Part shown: in pieces, positions 33,903 to 45,108 of the stretch
How the letters are laid out: each line of letters begins with the position of its first letter
Position numbering within the stretch: position 1 is the stretch's first letter
Origin: Gracilaria gracilis
Taxonomy: Eukaryota; Rhodophyta; Florideophyceae; Gracilariales; Gracilariaceae
Length of the DNA: 64,000 nt
NCBI GenBank assembly: GCA_030374805.1
Contig: JARGSG010000075.1
Location: 269,504 to 333,503 of the forward strand
Direction of reading: 5' to 3'
Made by a program: the position numbers and the translations under genes
The notes under the pieces: model-generated
Databases searched by the model: none
What the model was told of the DNA's origin: nothing
The model's input: the letters and a program-made list of their open reading frames with translations, nothing else

Positions 33903-34800
33903 TCGTTGGCAACGTCGGACCTGCCATCTACGATGGGGCCGACTACCGAAGATTCGGATGCTGCTCTGTACGCCGGTAATCATGTTCCGGCATTGCCAGT
34001 GTCGCACTCTGGTGGATACAAAAACTCCCGTCCCGGTTGGAAGGATCCCTACCCCCCGAGACAGGAGAGAAGGCTGTCCAATGCGGATTCTCTTCGTCAG
34101 CTCATATGCCATATTTGTTACAAACATGTTCATATTGCCCCGAACTGTGTGTTACCATTCAGGGAGATGGCAAAAATTGTTCTCCATTATGAGTCGTTGA
34201 CGCCCGCCGAACGGGAACGTGTTCCCGACAAATCGTACCTTCGTGCGAAGTCGAGCTCAACCGCGCCGGAGGTTGCAAAACCTCGCTCCCCGGTCACGAT
34301 CCTTACGAGGAAGATGGCCACGACAGACGTGGACTCGGAACATTCCGGTGTTCTCCGTCGCCCGTGGGTACCGTCACGCAATGTCCGCGCTCCGGATAGA
34401 GTCCTGATCATGGCGAAACGAAACTACAAAGTTTTTGCCGACCTCGGGATATCCGACCATTATATGGTTCGGGCGTTATCCGTTCTCGACACGGGTGCTG
34501 GTCCAAACTTTATGGTTCAATCGCTTATTCCGCCGCAGTTGTGGTCTCAGATTCGGCTGGCCCCCCCGATCGAGATAGCGGATGCAAAAAATAGGCCCAT
34601 TTCAGTCGTGGGAGTAATTGACCTGATTGTCAGGCTTGGCCGTTGCGTTGTCCGCCTGGAATTCCTGGTTTGCAAGCGTTTAGCTGCGCCGGCATACTCG
34701 GATGTGATTTTTGCGACCGTTTTGTCGAAGCAATTCGACCACGGAAAAGAACCGTCGAGCTGGAGGACGGCACAACTGTGCCAATTGTTCGGCGACCTTT
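33903..34800 (+). pseudogene. Gypsy C nucleocapsid and protease
   Basis: In frame with gag after TGA. A perfect CCHC knuckle CHICYKHVHIAPNC, then the protease loop VLDTGAGPNFMV and strand VVGVIDLIVRLG. A frameshift near 34700 moves the reading to another frame with GCDFCDRFVEAIRPRKRTV and ELEDGTTVPIVRR, the conserved end of the protease domain. The protease cleaves the Gag-Pol polyprotein. About 34800-35350 is a linker in a third frame without motifs. Confidence 0.7.
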
Positions 34801-35349
34801 ACGAAAGGATTCAAGAAGCAAGTTCCATTGCCGGTGGCCCAGCAGCCAGCGGAATCGCACCGCTCGTCGACGAAGCTCCGAGTGGCTCGGTCTATTTGCC
34901 TTCCCCCGGAATCCCAGACATGGGTCAAGGTCACGTCCGTGCAGCACTGCTTACAAACCGTTCAGCCATTGCCTCTTCTTTACCAAAGGCAGAACTTGGC
35001 CCCCGCGAATGGTATTGTACTTGTTGAGCCATAGAAGCCCTTCAGGGTATTGGTTGCTAATTTCAGCTCCTCCCAACAGAGGTTGGTAAAGAACCAGGTC
35101 ATTAGTTCCATGTTACCACACCCGGTGGCTATTTTACCCACACAGGTCTCTACCGCAAAGGTTCTTGGAATCCTCGAAGCTGAGGAGAGAGAGGGGAAGT
35201 GCGCTGACGCAACCGTACCGAAGAATTCGTCGGAAGACGCTGCGCCAAACTCGTCGGGTAAAGAAGTTTCGAACTCGTCGAAAGAAGCAACGCCGACACT
35301 GTTGGACGGAAGGCCAGAATCACCTGGATCTGAGAAGAAGGACCTGTAC

Positions 35350-36800
35350 AAGAGCTCGATTTCTGGACTTTAAGCATGTCCCAGAGTCTCAGCGTGAGAA
35401 GTTATGGGATATGCTACGTGAATTAACCCCCATGTGGGACGGTTTCCTTGGGAAAATTGGGATCACCGAACATCGGATGGATTTGATGCCGAACACTCGG
35501 CCAATCTCGCAACACCCTTACAGGGCAGGACCGACAGCTCGGGAAGAAGGAAAGACTCAAGTCGAGAAGATGCTCCGCGCCGGAGTCATTGAACCGGCCC
35601 AGTCGCCGTGGGCCTTACCCGTGGTACTCGCTCCCAAACCCGATGGGTCTTGGCGTTTTTGTATCGATGACCGCAAGCTTAACGCGGCTACCATCAAAGA
35701 CGTGTATCCAATCCCGAGGATGGACGAATGTATCGATTCGCTAGAAAGCGCAAAGTTCACGACCCTCGAGGCGAACTGGGGATATTGGCAAGTCCCAGTA
35801 AGGGCAGAGGACCGTGATAAAACGGCGTTTTTATATCATCAAGGACTATACCGATTCAACCGGATGCCCTTTGGGCTCACGAGCGCCCCCACCACTTTCC
35901 AAAGAGCAGTGGATATTTTGCTTGCCCGTTTTAAGTGGAAGACGTGCCTGTTATACCTGGATGACATCATTGTGTTCTCCAGTAACCTGGACGAGCACTT
36001 GAACCACGTTCGGGAAGTGATGCGAGTCCTACGAGAGGCAGGCATCACACTGAAGTTGAAGAAGTGCGAGTTCTTTACCGATACCGTGAAATATCTCGGC
36101 CACATAATCCGTCCGGGACGGCTATCGATTGACGCTGTACGTGTGCGGTCCCTCAAGGAGGCCAAACATCCACCGACTCAAACGGAACTCAGATCCTTCC
36201 TCGGCCTTTGCAATTTCTACCGTCATTTTATCCCGCACTTCGCGGATATAGCAGCCCCATTGAATGAACTATTGCGGAAGGGACAGCCAGTGAAACTGGA
36301 ACCATTCGATGACCGTAAGGCAACGGCATTCTCATCGCTCATTGATGCAGTAACGTCGCCGCCAATTTTTTCCTTGCCGAAACTTGGATTGCCGTATGCC
36401 ATCGATACGAATGCCAGCAATTTCCAGATCGGCTGTGCTCTGTTTCAGATCACGGAGAGTGGCGAACGACTTCCAATTGGTTTTTGGTCTCGAAGCCTTA
36501 ACGTTCATGAAAGGAATTACTCGGTACCCGGGAAAGAATGCTTGGCAGTAGTCTGGGCTCTCCAGATGCTGCGACGGTACCTCATGGGAGGACATTTTAC
36601 TATCCATACCGACCATTCGGCCCTGCGATGGCTTCTCCCCATTGCGGGGCCTTCCGGCCGCTTGATGCGGTGGAGATTAAGATTTTCGGAATTCGACTTC
36701 GACGTGCAGTACAAGAAGGGAATCCTGAACACTCAGGCTGATGCACTTTCCCGCTTGCCGACCGCGGCCGAAGCTGAGCCAGTCGATGATCTGGAAATAC
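35350..36800 (+). pseudogene. pol: Gypsy C reverse transcriptase and RNase H
   Basis: A long open frame. Reverse transcriptase motifs are VEKMLRAGVIEPAQSPWALP, WRFCIDDRKLNAATI, motif B FNRMPFGLTSAPTTFQRAVD and the active site YLDD at 35954-35965. The motif-A catalytic Asp (usual T-L-D-x-N-W-G-Y) reads T-L-E-A-N-W-G-Y, with the GAG codon at 35768-35770; this alone should cripple polymerase activity. RNase H follows: AIDTNASNFQIGCALFQI (first Asp), the central Glu (GKECLAVVWAL) and HTDHSALRWLL, then NTQADALSRLP. No frameshift in this part. Confidence 0.85.
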
Positions 36801-36879
36801 CCTGTTTCCTCATGGAGGACGACGAGGACGAAGATTCGGAAGGTTGGGACGTCTATGACGCTCTCTTAGCCGTTTCAGA

Positions 36880-38808
36880 TAGGGAGCCAGTGCCGGGATC
36901 ATTCGTGCTGATAACACCGGAAGAATGGATCCGGGAACAGTATACGGACCTGTTCTGCACTAGGGTTCCTGCCCGTCTGAACGGTGGAGCTCAGCTGCCC
37001 TTTGTCATGAACGACCAAGGATTCTTGGTTCGAACGGTTACTGACTGGCCACAGATTGTGGTACCTCACTCGCTTCAATCTCTAGTCTTGCATCTGTCGC
37101 ATTACGCGAAGTCGTCGGCCCACCCTGGTGGAAGGAAGTTGTACTACACCCTCAGAAAGAACTTCTATTGGCCAGCTATGGCATTCGATGCGTATGCCAC
37201 TGCTCGTGGATGTTCTGGGTGTGCAAAGAACCGCGTCAAGCTGCGGAAGTACTCCAAACAGTTGATACTCTTCCCCGCAAGGGCCCCACTTGAGTTCGTG
37301 GCAATTGACATACTCGGCGAGTTTATCCGGACACGCCAAGGTAATCGGTTTCTACTTGTCATAACCGACTGCTTTTCTAAGCTCGTGTGGACGGTTCCTC
37401 TAACCAAGGCCATTGCCAGTGCGGTCGCGCAAGCGTTTGTAACCCACTAGGTGTTTGTCTACAAACCGCCGATTGATTTACTATCGGATAATGGGTCGCA
37501 ATTCGCTGCGAAATTCTTCCAGGACGTGTGTCGAATACTGGAAATCAATAACTGGTTTACTACGACCTACTATCCGCAAAGTAACGGCCAGGTGGAGCGC
37601 TTCAATCGCAATATGCTGAATCCGCTGCGAACTTTCGTCGCCGACCACCCGTCGGAATGGGATCTCTACACCAATGCGGTAACTTATGCCTACAATACGC
37701 AGGTGTATCGCACTATCCAGATCTCTCCGTTCGAACTGGTCATATCGCGTGTTTCACTATCGGTGGCTGTCGAGCCCCAACCTACGCTGGATAAATTCCC
37801 TTCACCCCGTCTACACAAAGACGCCTGGAAACAATGGCTGAAACAAATGATTCCCGTAGTTGGGCGCAAATCGCTAAGGCACAAGCCGCCTACAAGCGGA
37901 AGTTCGACGCACGTGTGTGAAGGAAGGCCCCACACATCAGGGAAGGTGGCTATGTCTTTCTCCCGAAAGAATACTACAATCCGGAAAAAGGGAAACGCCA
38001 CAAGCTTTCTCCGATCGCGGACGGTCCTTACAGGGTTATCTCTGTCACCGATACTACGGTTGTCCTTAACATCAAGGGTGAGCACGAACGCTTCTCGCGT
38101 GATCGCGTTACGCCAGCGCCATCGCCGGAACCTCCCGTACACAAAGCTCATCAGAGACCGACAACATCGGATACTACCCCACCCGGCCTGTCAATTCTAC
38201 CGTACGCCGCGCGCGGTGTGGCCGGCTTTCCTACGGAAGCAGAACGTAGCCCCAAAGTTGGGCCAGACGCGTATGTGCACACACGCGTCATGCCCACTAC
38301 TGGGACTATCGCACCGGGCCCCGCCGCTCCCGCTGAGGAGGGGGAGGGAGACGCTCATTCTAGGTACGCTGCTGCTCCGCAGTCTACGCCGTTTCAAACA
38401 GATAGTGCACCTGCGCGGGACGTCGCCGAGGACGGACTGAGTGAAGCCTTGCCGTCGCGGACGGGAAGCGCACGGACGTGTGACAGTAAGCGCCCCCTGA
38501 CAGCCAAATGTCAGGGAATGAAGAGTTATCCTCTTCGTCGTCGCCGCGGCAAGCGGACTGCCTACGTAGAGATGTTACGCCCAGACGGGATGCGCATCCA
38601 GAGACAACTTGCCACGACGTGGAAGATATCGCTGGCGCAGTACCATCGCCGACGGAGGACGCGCAGGCCTGGAACAGCAGCGGCGCTATTCAAAGCCCGA
38701 CGTCGGGGAACACACACGGAGACGCACCGCCACTGCGGAAGGGAGACAAGACTAATGTTGCCCCGTCAGCGGAGAAGACCGATCACTCGGAAGAGACATT
38801 GGTTGTGA
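36880..38808 (+). pseudogene. Gypsy C integrase
   Basis: Zinc-binding H-H-C-C module (HLSHYAKSSAHPGG, GCSGCAKN), first Asp in FVAIDILGEF, second in LLSDNGSQF, Glu in NGQVERFNRN: a full DDE triad. TAG at 37448-37450 interrupts VTH*VFVYKPP and probably replaces a Trp codon. A shift near 37845 and TGA at 37918-37920 follow. Beyond these the C-terminal beta-rich part (GGYVFLPKEYYNP, IADGPYRVISVTDTT, ERFSRDRV) is intact, and a low-complexity basic tail runs to 38808. It cannot be made as one protein in its present state. Confidence 0.8.
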
Positions 38809-40039
38809 GAGACCGTGCTGTGGCGGCAGACCCAATTTGGGGAAGGGCAATCGCGGCACGGACAGTCCACTCGGTGGCAAGGATGCTCCAAAGACCGCAC
38901 GGCGAATTATTCATGTAGTACGACCCGAAGTATGTCAGGCATGGGGGGAGTTCTACATGGCACCCTCGAGGGACCTCGACCGCAGGCCAGAACGAAGGCA
39001 GCGGAACGTATCGCCCTTGACGGGAACGCACCGCGATTCGGTCAACCTCCGAGAATTGGTACGGCACCAAAATCCCGAAGCGGGATCGCCACTTCCTCTC
39101 GTGACGGAGCCCTTCGGAGAACTCGCGCCGCGAAGACTTGCGGAGGTACCGGGACTCGGCCCGAAGAATCGGAAGAGCCCACAGTATGAGATCCTGGTGG
39201 GGCTGGACGACATCCACACAGCGGTCAATCTCGTCGAAGGCAACAGCCAGTCGATCGTACTCAACCTCGCCGAACGTACGGTAGTAGGCCACGTCGAACC
39301 CGTTATGGGACGGAACCGGATGCTCTTTCGGAGCCCGGAAATGTCGCGCATACCCAATGCGGGCAATCTCTCAGTGAGCGAACGCCTGGCTCTCGCTTTT
39401 CGTATACCAGAGACAATCTGGATGGACCGTGATACGGGAGAGCCAGTCCCATGAGCCGACGACGCTAACGGGAAGCCCTCCAGGGAGATAACCGTCAACG
39501 GCGTGAAGGTTGATCAACGCTTCATTCTGAATGGCTTCGGCATTGAACCACGGGGCTTGTGCAAACAGGCCGCTATGGCGGTGAGGGTCGCGTACGCGGA
39601 GACTCCCAAAACTGAGCCATCGTCCCGTATTTGTCGGCACGCTGGCATTGAACCAATCCCACACGGGAGCTGGATCAGGAGTCGCTGCCGTCGCAACGAA
39701 CACCGCGCCAGAAGCGGAAGCCCCCGACGATTGGGACAAGGGCGCCGACCGGAACCGCGGTCCGGCAGCTGTCATTCGCGCAGTGTCACCCGTGGGAGCA
39801 CCGGGGTTCCCGGAGGTGTTGTTGTTGGTAGGCATCGCTGTGTCAATGAGAGTCGAAGGTGCCAAGTATGGTACGAGTGCCAAGTTGTTGGAGTCCGAGT
39901 TGTCGGCAGGCTCATCGCCGGAGTCCGGATTATATAGGTCCATGATGGGTAGTGATAAGCCGAACGAGTCGGAAGTTTCAGCATGAGGAGAGGGAGATGT
40001 AGAGCAATTGCCCTTGGCAGGGACTGAAGGGGATTCCAC
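38783..40039 (-). pseudogene. antisense ORF at the 3' end of Gypsy C (unrecognised family)
   Basis: A reading frame on the strand opposite to pol, from 40039 (first ATG at 39943) to 38783, interrupted by one TGA (39371-39373; a likely CGA change) but otherwise continuous for about 418 codons. It starts inside the 3' LTR. The N-terminus is Ser/Pro/Thr/Ala-rich. The body contains GLFAQAPWFNAEAIQNEALI, FGEVEYDRLAVAFDEID, WPAVEVPRGCHVELPP and LTYFGSYYMNN. Related stretches occur in the plus-strand ORF at 41.6-42.0 kb and in the minus-strand ORF of Gypsy E at 52.0-52.2 kb, so selection has probably acted on this frame. No known domain is recognised; a structural or regulatory role for the element is a guess. 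An ORF in the sense frame (38837-39454) overlaps it and has no such support. Confidence 0.55.
39986..39997 (+). promoter_or_regulatory. polypurine tract of Gypsy C
   Basis: AGGAGAGGGAGA directly before the 3' LTR. Confidence 0.7.
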
Positions 40040-40847
40040 TCATATATTCGTTGTTATTTTCGGCTGAACTCCCTAGTATTATGAAGTCTATTTGCCTATT
40101 TGGCCTGGATTAGGGATCAGCCTATGAAGGGTAGGATTAGCGTGACACCTGTTTGCCCGCGCCCGATTACCGGATGCGCCGTTGCAAGAGTGCCACGAAA
40201 GCACACGTGGGTAGTGTTGGCCGGCGTGCCGGGTACTTAGATATTTTAGTGATATTTGTCAGCCGTATATAAGTGGCGGCACTTGCCGCCACTGTACGGG
40301 AAGTAAACTTCAACGAAGCCTTGGCTCTAGCTTCAGTTCCGCTTGCGCACGGTCTTCTGCCCCATTCCCGTGGAACACCGCCGCTTATCCGGACAAGGTA
40401 TCCACCTCTGTCACTGAGAAGCACCGATCCGTCGTTACGGCCTTTTAGTTATCATTCTTTCGTACACTCTTTCTGTTTTTTCGTCTTACGGCTTCGTTAC
40501 ACTTCACCCTGTTGTACAGGTTTGCCCTTTTTGTCTCCCGATTATTCCCCGCTCTCATGAGTCTGTGCTCTGCAGTGCGGCTCGTTTTGCTACCTTCTAT
40601 TTCGCCCCTTTTGCTACGGGATACGCCACACCCATTGAATTTCATCCTTTTGGCACCCCGATTGCCCCCCTCAACCTCCGTCTGTAAGTCAGGAAGAGGC
40701 CGCCCGGAGTTACGCCCGGCACGTGTCGGCCTCATCGGAGGGTTTTGCCACTGCTCTGCCCCAATAGAGAGCAAGGCTGAACACCTTGTGTGCGTAGCCG
40801 CTGGCGCGATTTGTGTTATTTCTTTCCGTTCCCGGCTTTGCCCCACA
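39998..40847 (+). repeat. 3' LTR of Gypsy C
   Basis: 850 bp, the same ends as the 5' LTR, TATATAAG at 40266-40273, followed by target duplication TGAAC. Confidence 0.9.
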
Positions 40848-42195
40848 TGAACCAGCATGGAGCCCCGAACGAATGGAGGTTTTGAGCATCACCTCTGGTG
40901 ATTCACCCATTGCGGATAAAATTCCAATTCGGTTCACCCCTGCGGTTGAATTCCCGGCGTCTCAACCACTTCCTCTCGGTAATCATCAGGCCATGTCGGG
41001 TCCCGGTCCTTCGCGCGGTCGTAGAAGCGGTATTACCAAGTCTGGTTCGCGCGGTGCTGCGTTGTATCATACTTGAATCCAAACCAGGTTTCAGAGCTAA
41101 CCGGTTCAATCTTCGTCGCATCAACCTCAAGGGATTCATGAGGGGATCCAGGACCCGTATGGTCCGGAGCCCGAGATTCCTCGTGGGATTTCCTACCATG
41201 GTTTGAAAGCGTTCAACACGGCCGATTGGAACGTTTCATAACATGGCACCTTCGGGATCGATCCAAAAATGGTTTCGCAGGCGACGCTGTACTGCCGGGA
41301 CTGGCCGGTGGCGCCTGAGAACACCTTGCTTCCCGCCGTCCTGTGACGTCCGACTCTCGATACCTACTTGGGCTTGTTTCGTCGGGATTGTGAGCGTCTC
41401 CGCCCAGTCCTGCAGACGCTACACCGTCGGGATAAAGAATCTCTACCTTGTCAGGGTCGGCTGGAGTGCTATGAAAGTCGCCAGTGGCACACACCAAAGA
41501 GGTATTTCATTCCCCCGCTTTATCCCAACGATCTGCCGTATGTTCGCATTGAATAGGAGCTCCATTATTACCGACGTCTGGTGGTGAAGATCTGTCAGTA
41601 TGACTCCCTTTCACAGCAGTATCTTTCGGCTGCTCCACATTTGGTTTACTTCCCCAGGTCCTACAATACCATTCATTGGGCTAACCATCGTAGGTGGGGC
41701 GTGGATGCCGCCACCGAGGCTGGCATCCGCACCCGGTTCGGCTTCAAACGCGTCAGGCATAGGTTCCAAAATGTGGAGTTCTTCTCTCAACCTAATAAGC
41801 GAAGAACCTCTTGGTATATGGCTCGACCCAAGTGGTGGAATGCCTATGAGGTTCCGATGTCGCTTAGCGTCCCAATTCCACCGTTGTTGGCCTATTTCGG
41901 GAGCAACATCACCCGTAATCACGATCGGTATTACCTCATTTGGTCGATTGCCCTCGCGGAGTAAGCCGTGCTGGTGGCCGTTCTGGCTCTCCAGGCTGCC
42001 CGTGACTGTATTGACTGGGACTGACGTTCTCGCGAAGCCGAGATTTATCGTGAGGGTGTTCAGCCTCCTGATCGTATGTTCTTCATTCCCCCGAGGGTCA
42101 TTCGCGACATTCGACAGTTCGGACTCGGAACCATTGTGGCAGGTACAGACTACTCCATTGAGCAACTGGAGTCATTGCGTACCCAAGTGGAGAGT
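40848..42195 (+). pseudogene. 3' part of the ORF split by Gypsy C (same family as the Gypsy antisense ORF)
   Basis: The frame from 31168 continues here (PAWSPERMEVLSITSG ...) to TGA near 41076 and is then broken by several stops and shifts. Recognisable segments are GLFRRDCERLRPVLQTL, APHLVYFPRSYNTIHWANH, KWWNAYEVPMSLSVPIPPLL, AYFGSNITRNHDRYYLIWSI and FIPPRVIRDIRQFGLGTIVA, ending at TAG 42193-42195. The EVP ... PP-L-x-YFGS ... LWSI pattern matches the antisense ORF of Gypsy C. It could therefore be the antisense ORF of the minus-strand Gypsy D, or a free-standing gene. Function unknown. Confidence 0.5.
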
Positions 42196-42458
42196 TTGCC
42201 GTGGGGAGCCAAGTAGGGGTGGGAAGTTTTCGATCCCTTGTCCTGGACGTTTGTGTCCCGCCCGCAGCAACGCTACCCCGGGGCACCGACCAGGGACCTC
42301 CAGGGAGTCCCGACCCATTCCCAACCGTAGTGGAATCGCCAGCGGCTGCCCCTGTGGTCACTTCCTCCCGCTCCGGAGGGAAGCAACACGCCTGCCCATC
42401 TGGTGTAAATCCTCTTCTCCCCAGTGCCACAAGGGTTGATGGGCTCCTCGGGGGTGTC

Positions 42459-43133
42459 ATGGCAACGGCTTCGGTGCCTGTCCCCGCTCAGGTAGACTCC
42501 CAGACCATTTCAGGTTTAATGGCTCGGGTCCGCCAAGTCTGCGTGGTGAATCTCCAGCGGGCCGGTCCTACCTCTGTGGTCGATGCACTTACCCTCCTGG
42601 AAAGCATCCTGCCTCGCCCCGATCAGTACGTGCGATCCTTCTCCCAAATTGGTGAGTTCCGGAACCGGTTGCACGTCGAGCTCTACCACTGTTGCCCTTT
42701 TACAGGGAAAGTGAGCACAATAAACTGTGGCTTGTCCCTAGTGAAAAGTCCACCCCCCGCTACCAATCAGGTGGCGGGCCTAGCGACGGCTATGGGCTTG
42801 ACGCCTACAAACCCTTTGGAGGATCTCCTATTTGGTGCTAGCCTGAACCCTGGGCTTCTAGCTGCTCCGCAGGCTCCTCTCCACACCGGGTCGTCGGTAC
42901 CTCCGTCGGTTGCACAGGCGAGCGCGCCACCTCCGATGAGTCCTGACATAATTCCAGGCGTCAGCGTGCCTACTAGTACCTTCTTGGGTCGTGGTGGCGC
43001 ACCTAGCCAGGCTCCAGGCCAGGCTCATCTCTTCCAGCCTTGGACAGGAGCCCATCAGAACACCACTTCGGGTCGGGGATCTTCAGCTGGAGGCTCCTCG
43101 GAACCTCAGTTTGCCACTCACCCATCTGGGTGA
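42459..43133 (+). CDS. hypothetical Pro/Ser/Gly-rich protein
   Basis: The frame is open from 42201 and the first good ATG is 42459 (MATASVPVPAQVDSQ), giving 224 codons. The N-terminal half looks folded (ISGLMARVRQVCVVNLQRAG; VVDALTLLESILPRPDQYVR). The C-terminal half is low-complexity Pro/Ser/Gly (HTGSSVPPSVAQASAPPP). It follows the broken ORF by 260 bases on the same strand and may be a second ORF of the same unit. No family is recognised. Confidence 0.35.
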   Translation: MATASVPVPAQVDSQTISGLMARVRQVCVVNLQRAGPTSVVDALTLLESILPRPDQYVRSFSQIGEFRNRLHVELYHCCPFTGKVSTINCGLSLVKSPPPATNQVAGLATAMGLTPTNPLEDLLFGASLNPGLLAAPQAPLHTGSSVPPSVAQASAPPPMSPDIIPGVSVPTSTFLGRGGAPSQAPGQAHLFQPWTGAHQNTTSGRGSSAGGSSEPQFATHPSG

Positions 43134-43985
43134 TTCCCGTCTCCTCTTCTGCCTCCCTGTTGGTGTTATTCTTTAAGTAAAGTTAAAAGTTATGCGTTTC
43201 CATATTAGGTTCCAGTTACCACAGAGGTGCAATGCGATGCGAGAATGGAAGCACGGAAACAGCTCCCACCCTTCCATAAACCAGCGTACCACGATGGGTG
43301 AGGAGTAATTACTTGTAGGTAAATTAGTTCCATCCTGAGCTACTTTGTGTGCTCGTAGTATTGATTCACTATGTTGGTACACCGCTTCGTCTCCATGCGG
43401 CGCAGCGAGTGGTTTCGCCTTTCCATGAGGTGATATGTTGTGCCACGCGCTCGCGCGTGGTGGCCAGCAATGTACCGAGATGGTTCTGCATGGCCTCCTA
43501 CCATGCATGGGCGCATGTGCGGTGTTTCACCCTGGAGGTCACTTGCAAGGCGAATCAAAAAATTCCACTGGGAAATTACCCTTCCATATGGTAGTGGAAA
43601 CGCAGAAAACCCTTTTGGTCTGTATCTGGAGAACCCTATGATGCTATGCGCAGCACCCAAGTGGGGACAAAGGAGCGTGCAGCGATGACAACAATGGGGC
43701 ACGAGACAGGCGTGCAGCACCAGTAGCGGCGACAGAACGACCCTATGGGAAACTAGACGATGAAGAATCGGCTCCAGGGTGCTTGAGGTTTACCACGGTT
43801 AGCTCTGCCCAGCGGGAGGTGCTTAAGTGCATCTCCAGGGACAGCAGCCCCATGTAGAGAAAGAATAAACAATCTACCTAAAAAGGGGGTCCCTGAGGAC
43901 TTGCACAACCCGTTGCATGAGCCCTACAGGTGGACACCCTGAGGGGCATTTGTGCACACTGAAATTACTACTATGCTACTATGCA
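43134..43985. other. unassigned stretch between the ORF and Gypsy D pol
   Basis: About 850 bases with short ORFs on both strands and no protein motif I trust. It could be the decayed end of Gypsy D integrase and a spacer. Confidence 0.35.
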
Positions 43986-44700
43986 TACCCAATATGGGCT
44001 GATTCTATTGCACTACAGACCTAGAAGGTCTATTGTGACGAACTCGAGGGGACCCGCAGCAGGAAATAGTTCCAAGTATTTCCTATGCTTGCGGAGACCT
44101 CCACGGGTTTGTACACACGATTCAAAATGACCTACAAAGGTATAGATTTCATCAGCCTTATGTCACCAGTAATACTCTAGACTCAAGGTGTAGTACATTT
44201 TCGTACCTCCCAAGTGTCCCGATAGCCTTGGTTAGTGGGCAAGATACAGCACCTGAAAGCGTAGCACTTTGGGCACCATTTTTTGAAGGGAACCATCGAT
44301 GGGAGCTCGCCTGACAAGGAGACCATTCCGTCGACGTCAAAATTTGAGTCTTTCATACCTACTTGGTCTATGAAAGAGCGTCAATAGATATCGTTTGCTT
44401 GCTCTCTCAAGAATTCTTCTCGCCTAATTACCATGACGTCTGTTTCCTCAAGGGCAAATATTTCCATAGCGATGGCGTCACGACACCACTTATTTTCCTC
44501 GGGTAAAGTCCCGTAACCTTCTAAGGTATCAGCATCACCGCCAGGGTTTATAGAGATGGTAACGCATGGGATATCATCCTCTAGCGGCTCGGTATCCAAA
44601 CCATCTGTGGTAATGCGACACATCGCGTCTGCGACATTATGCTTGATACCTGGACAGTGCACACGCAACGGGAGCCGGTAGGTGATTTAGAAAGCTTACT
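43986..44700 (-). pseudogene. Gypsy D pol remnant (RNase H end and integrase start)
   Basis: On the minus strand, 44381-44668 carries the link after RNase H (VHCPGIKHNVADAMCRI) and REEFLREQANDIY. Farther on, in shifting frames, lie the SLSGELPSMVP region, a decayed HPG-type zinc module (about 44160-44260) and GPLEFVTIDLLG at about 44020-44060, the first catalytic Asp region of Gypsy integrases. Several stops; not functional. The reverse transcriptase is missing between here and gag, so a large internal deletion occurred. Confidence 0.6.
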
Positions 44701-44776
44701 GAAGGACTAACTTTATAGTTATTGTACTTCATCAGACAAACCATATGGGGTACATCTGATTCTTCTTTTTCCACCT

Positions 44777-45104
44777 TTAAGGTTTCCCGTTCCGGTATCG
44801 ACGGGCCTGCCAATTCATGGTTAGGATGGCCCCTACGCTAACCGTTCGGTGTTTTTTGCTCCTCCAGAGCGGAACTGTCCTTCTCCAAGATTGGTGTTTC
44901 CTCGACGAGATAAACATGAGATGGTGATGGTTGAGCTTGTACTTTCTTTCCAGATCTATATAGGTTACTGTGGTTATGCTGTCTGCCACTGATTAGGTCT
45001 TCCCGCACCCCTGGGGGTATTTTGTCACATCTCTTCGCCGGATGGTCTGGCGATAAAGAGAGCCAACAAACCAAGCCACCTGTCTGGGGATCACTCATTG
45101 CCAT
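44777..45104 (-). pseudogene. Gypsy D nucleocapsid fragment
   Basis: CWLSLSPDHPAKRC on the minus strand matches C-x2-C-x4-H-x4-C except that the second Cys is Ser. It lies between gag and the pol remnant, where the nucleocapsid should be. Confidence 0.45.
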
Positions 45105-45108
45105 CGAG

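Larger units (their letters stand above)
31343..40847 (+). mobile_element. Gypsy-type LTR retrotransposon C
   Basis: 9,505 bp, 850-bp LTRs (31343-32192 and 39998-40847; TGTAG ... CCACA), target duplication TGAAC (31338-31342, 40848-40852). The internal order gag, CCHC, protease, RT, RNase H, integrase is that of Ty3/Gypsy. An ORF on the opposite strand lies between integrase and the 3' LTR. The first 210 bases of the LTRs differ at about 20 places by hand count, so it is moderately old. It is nested in another ORF or element. Confidence 0.9.

Noticed and set aside
38837..39454. Sense-strand ORF after Gypsy C integrase.
   Set aside because: It overlaps the antisense ORF, which has motif support from other copies; the sense frame has none.
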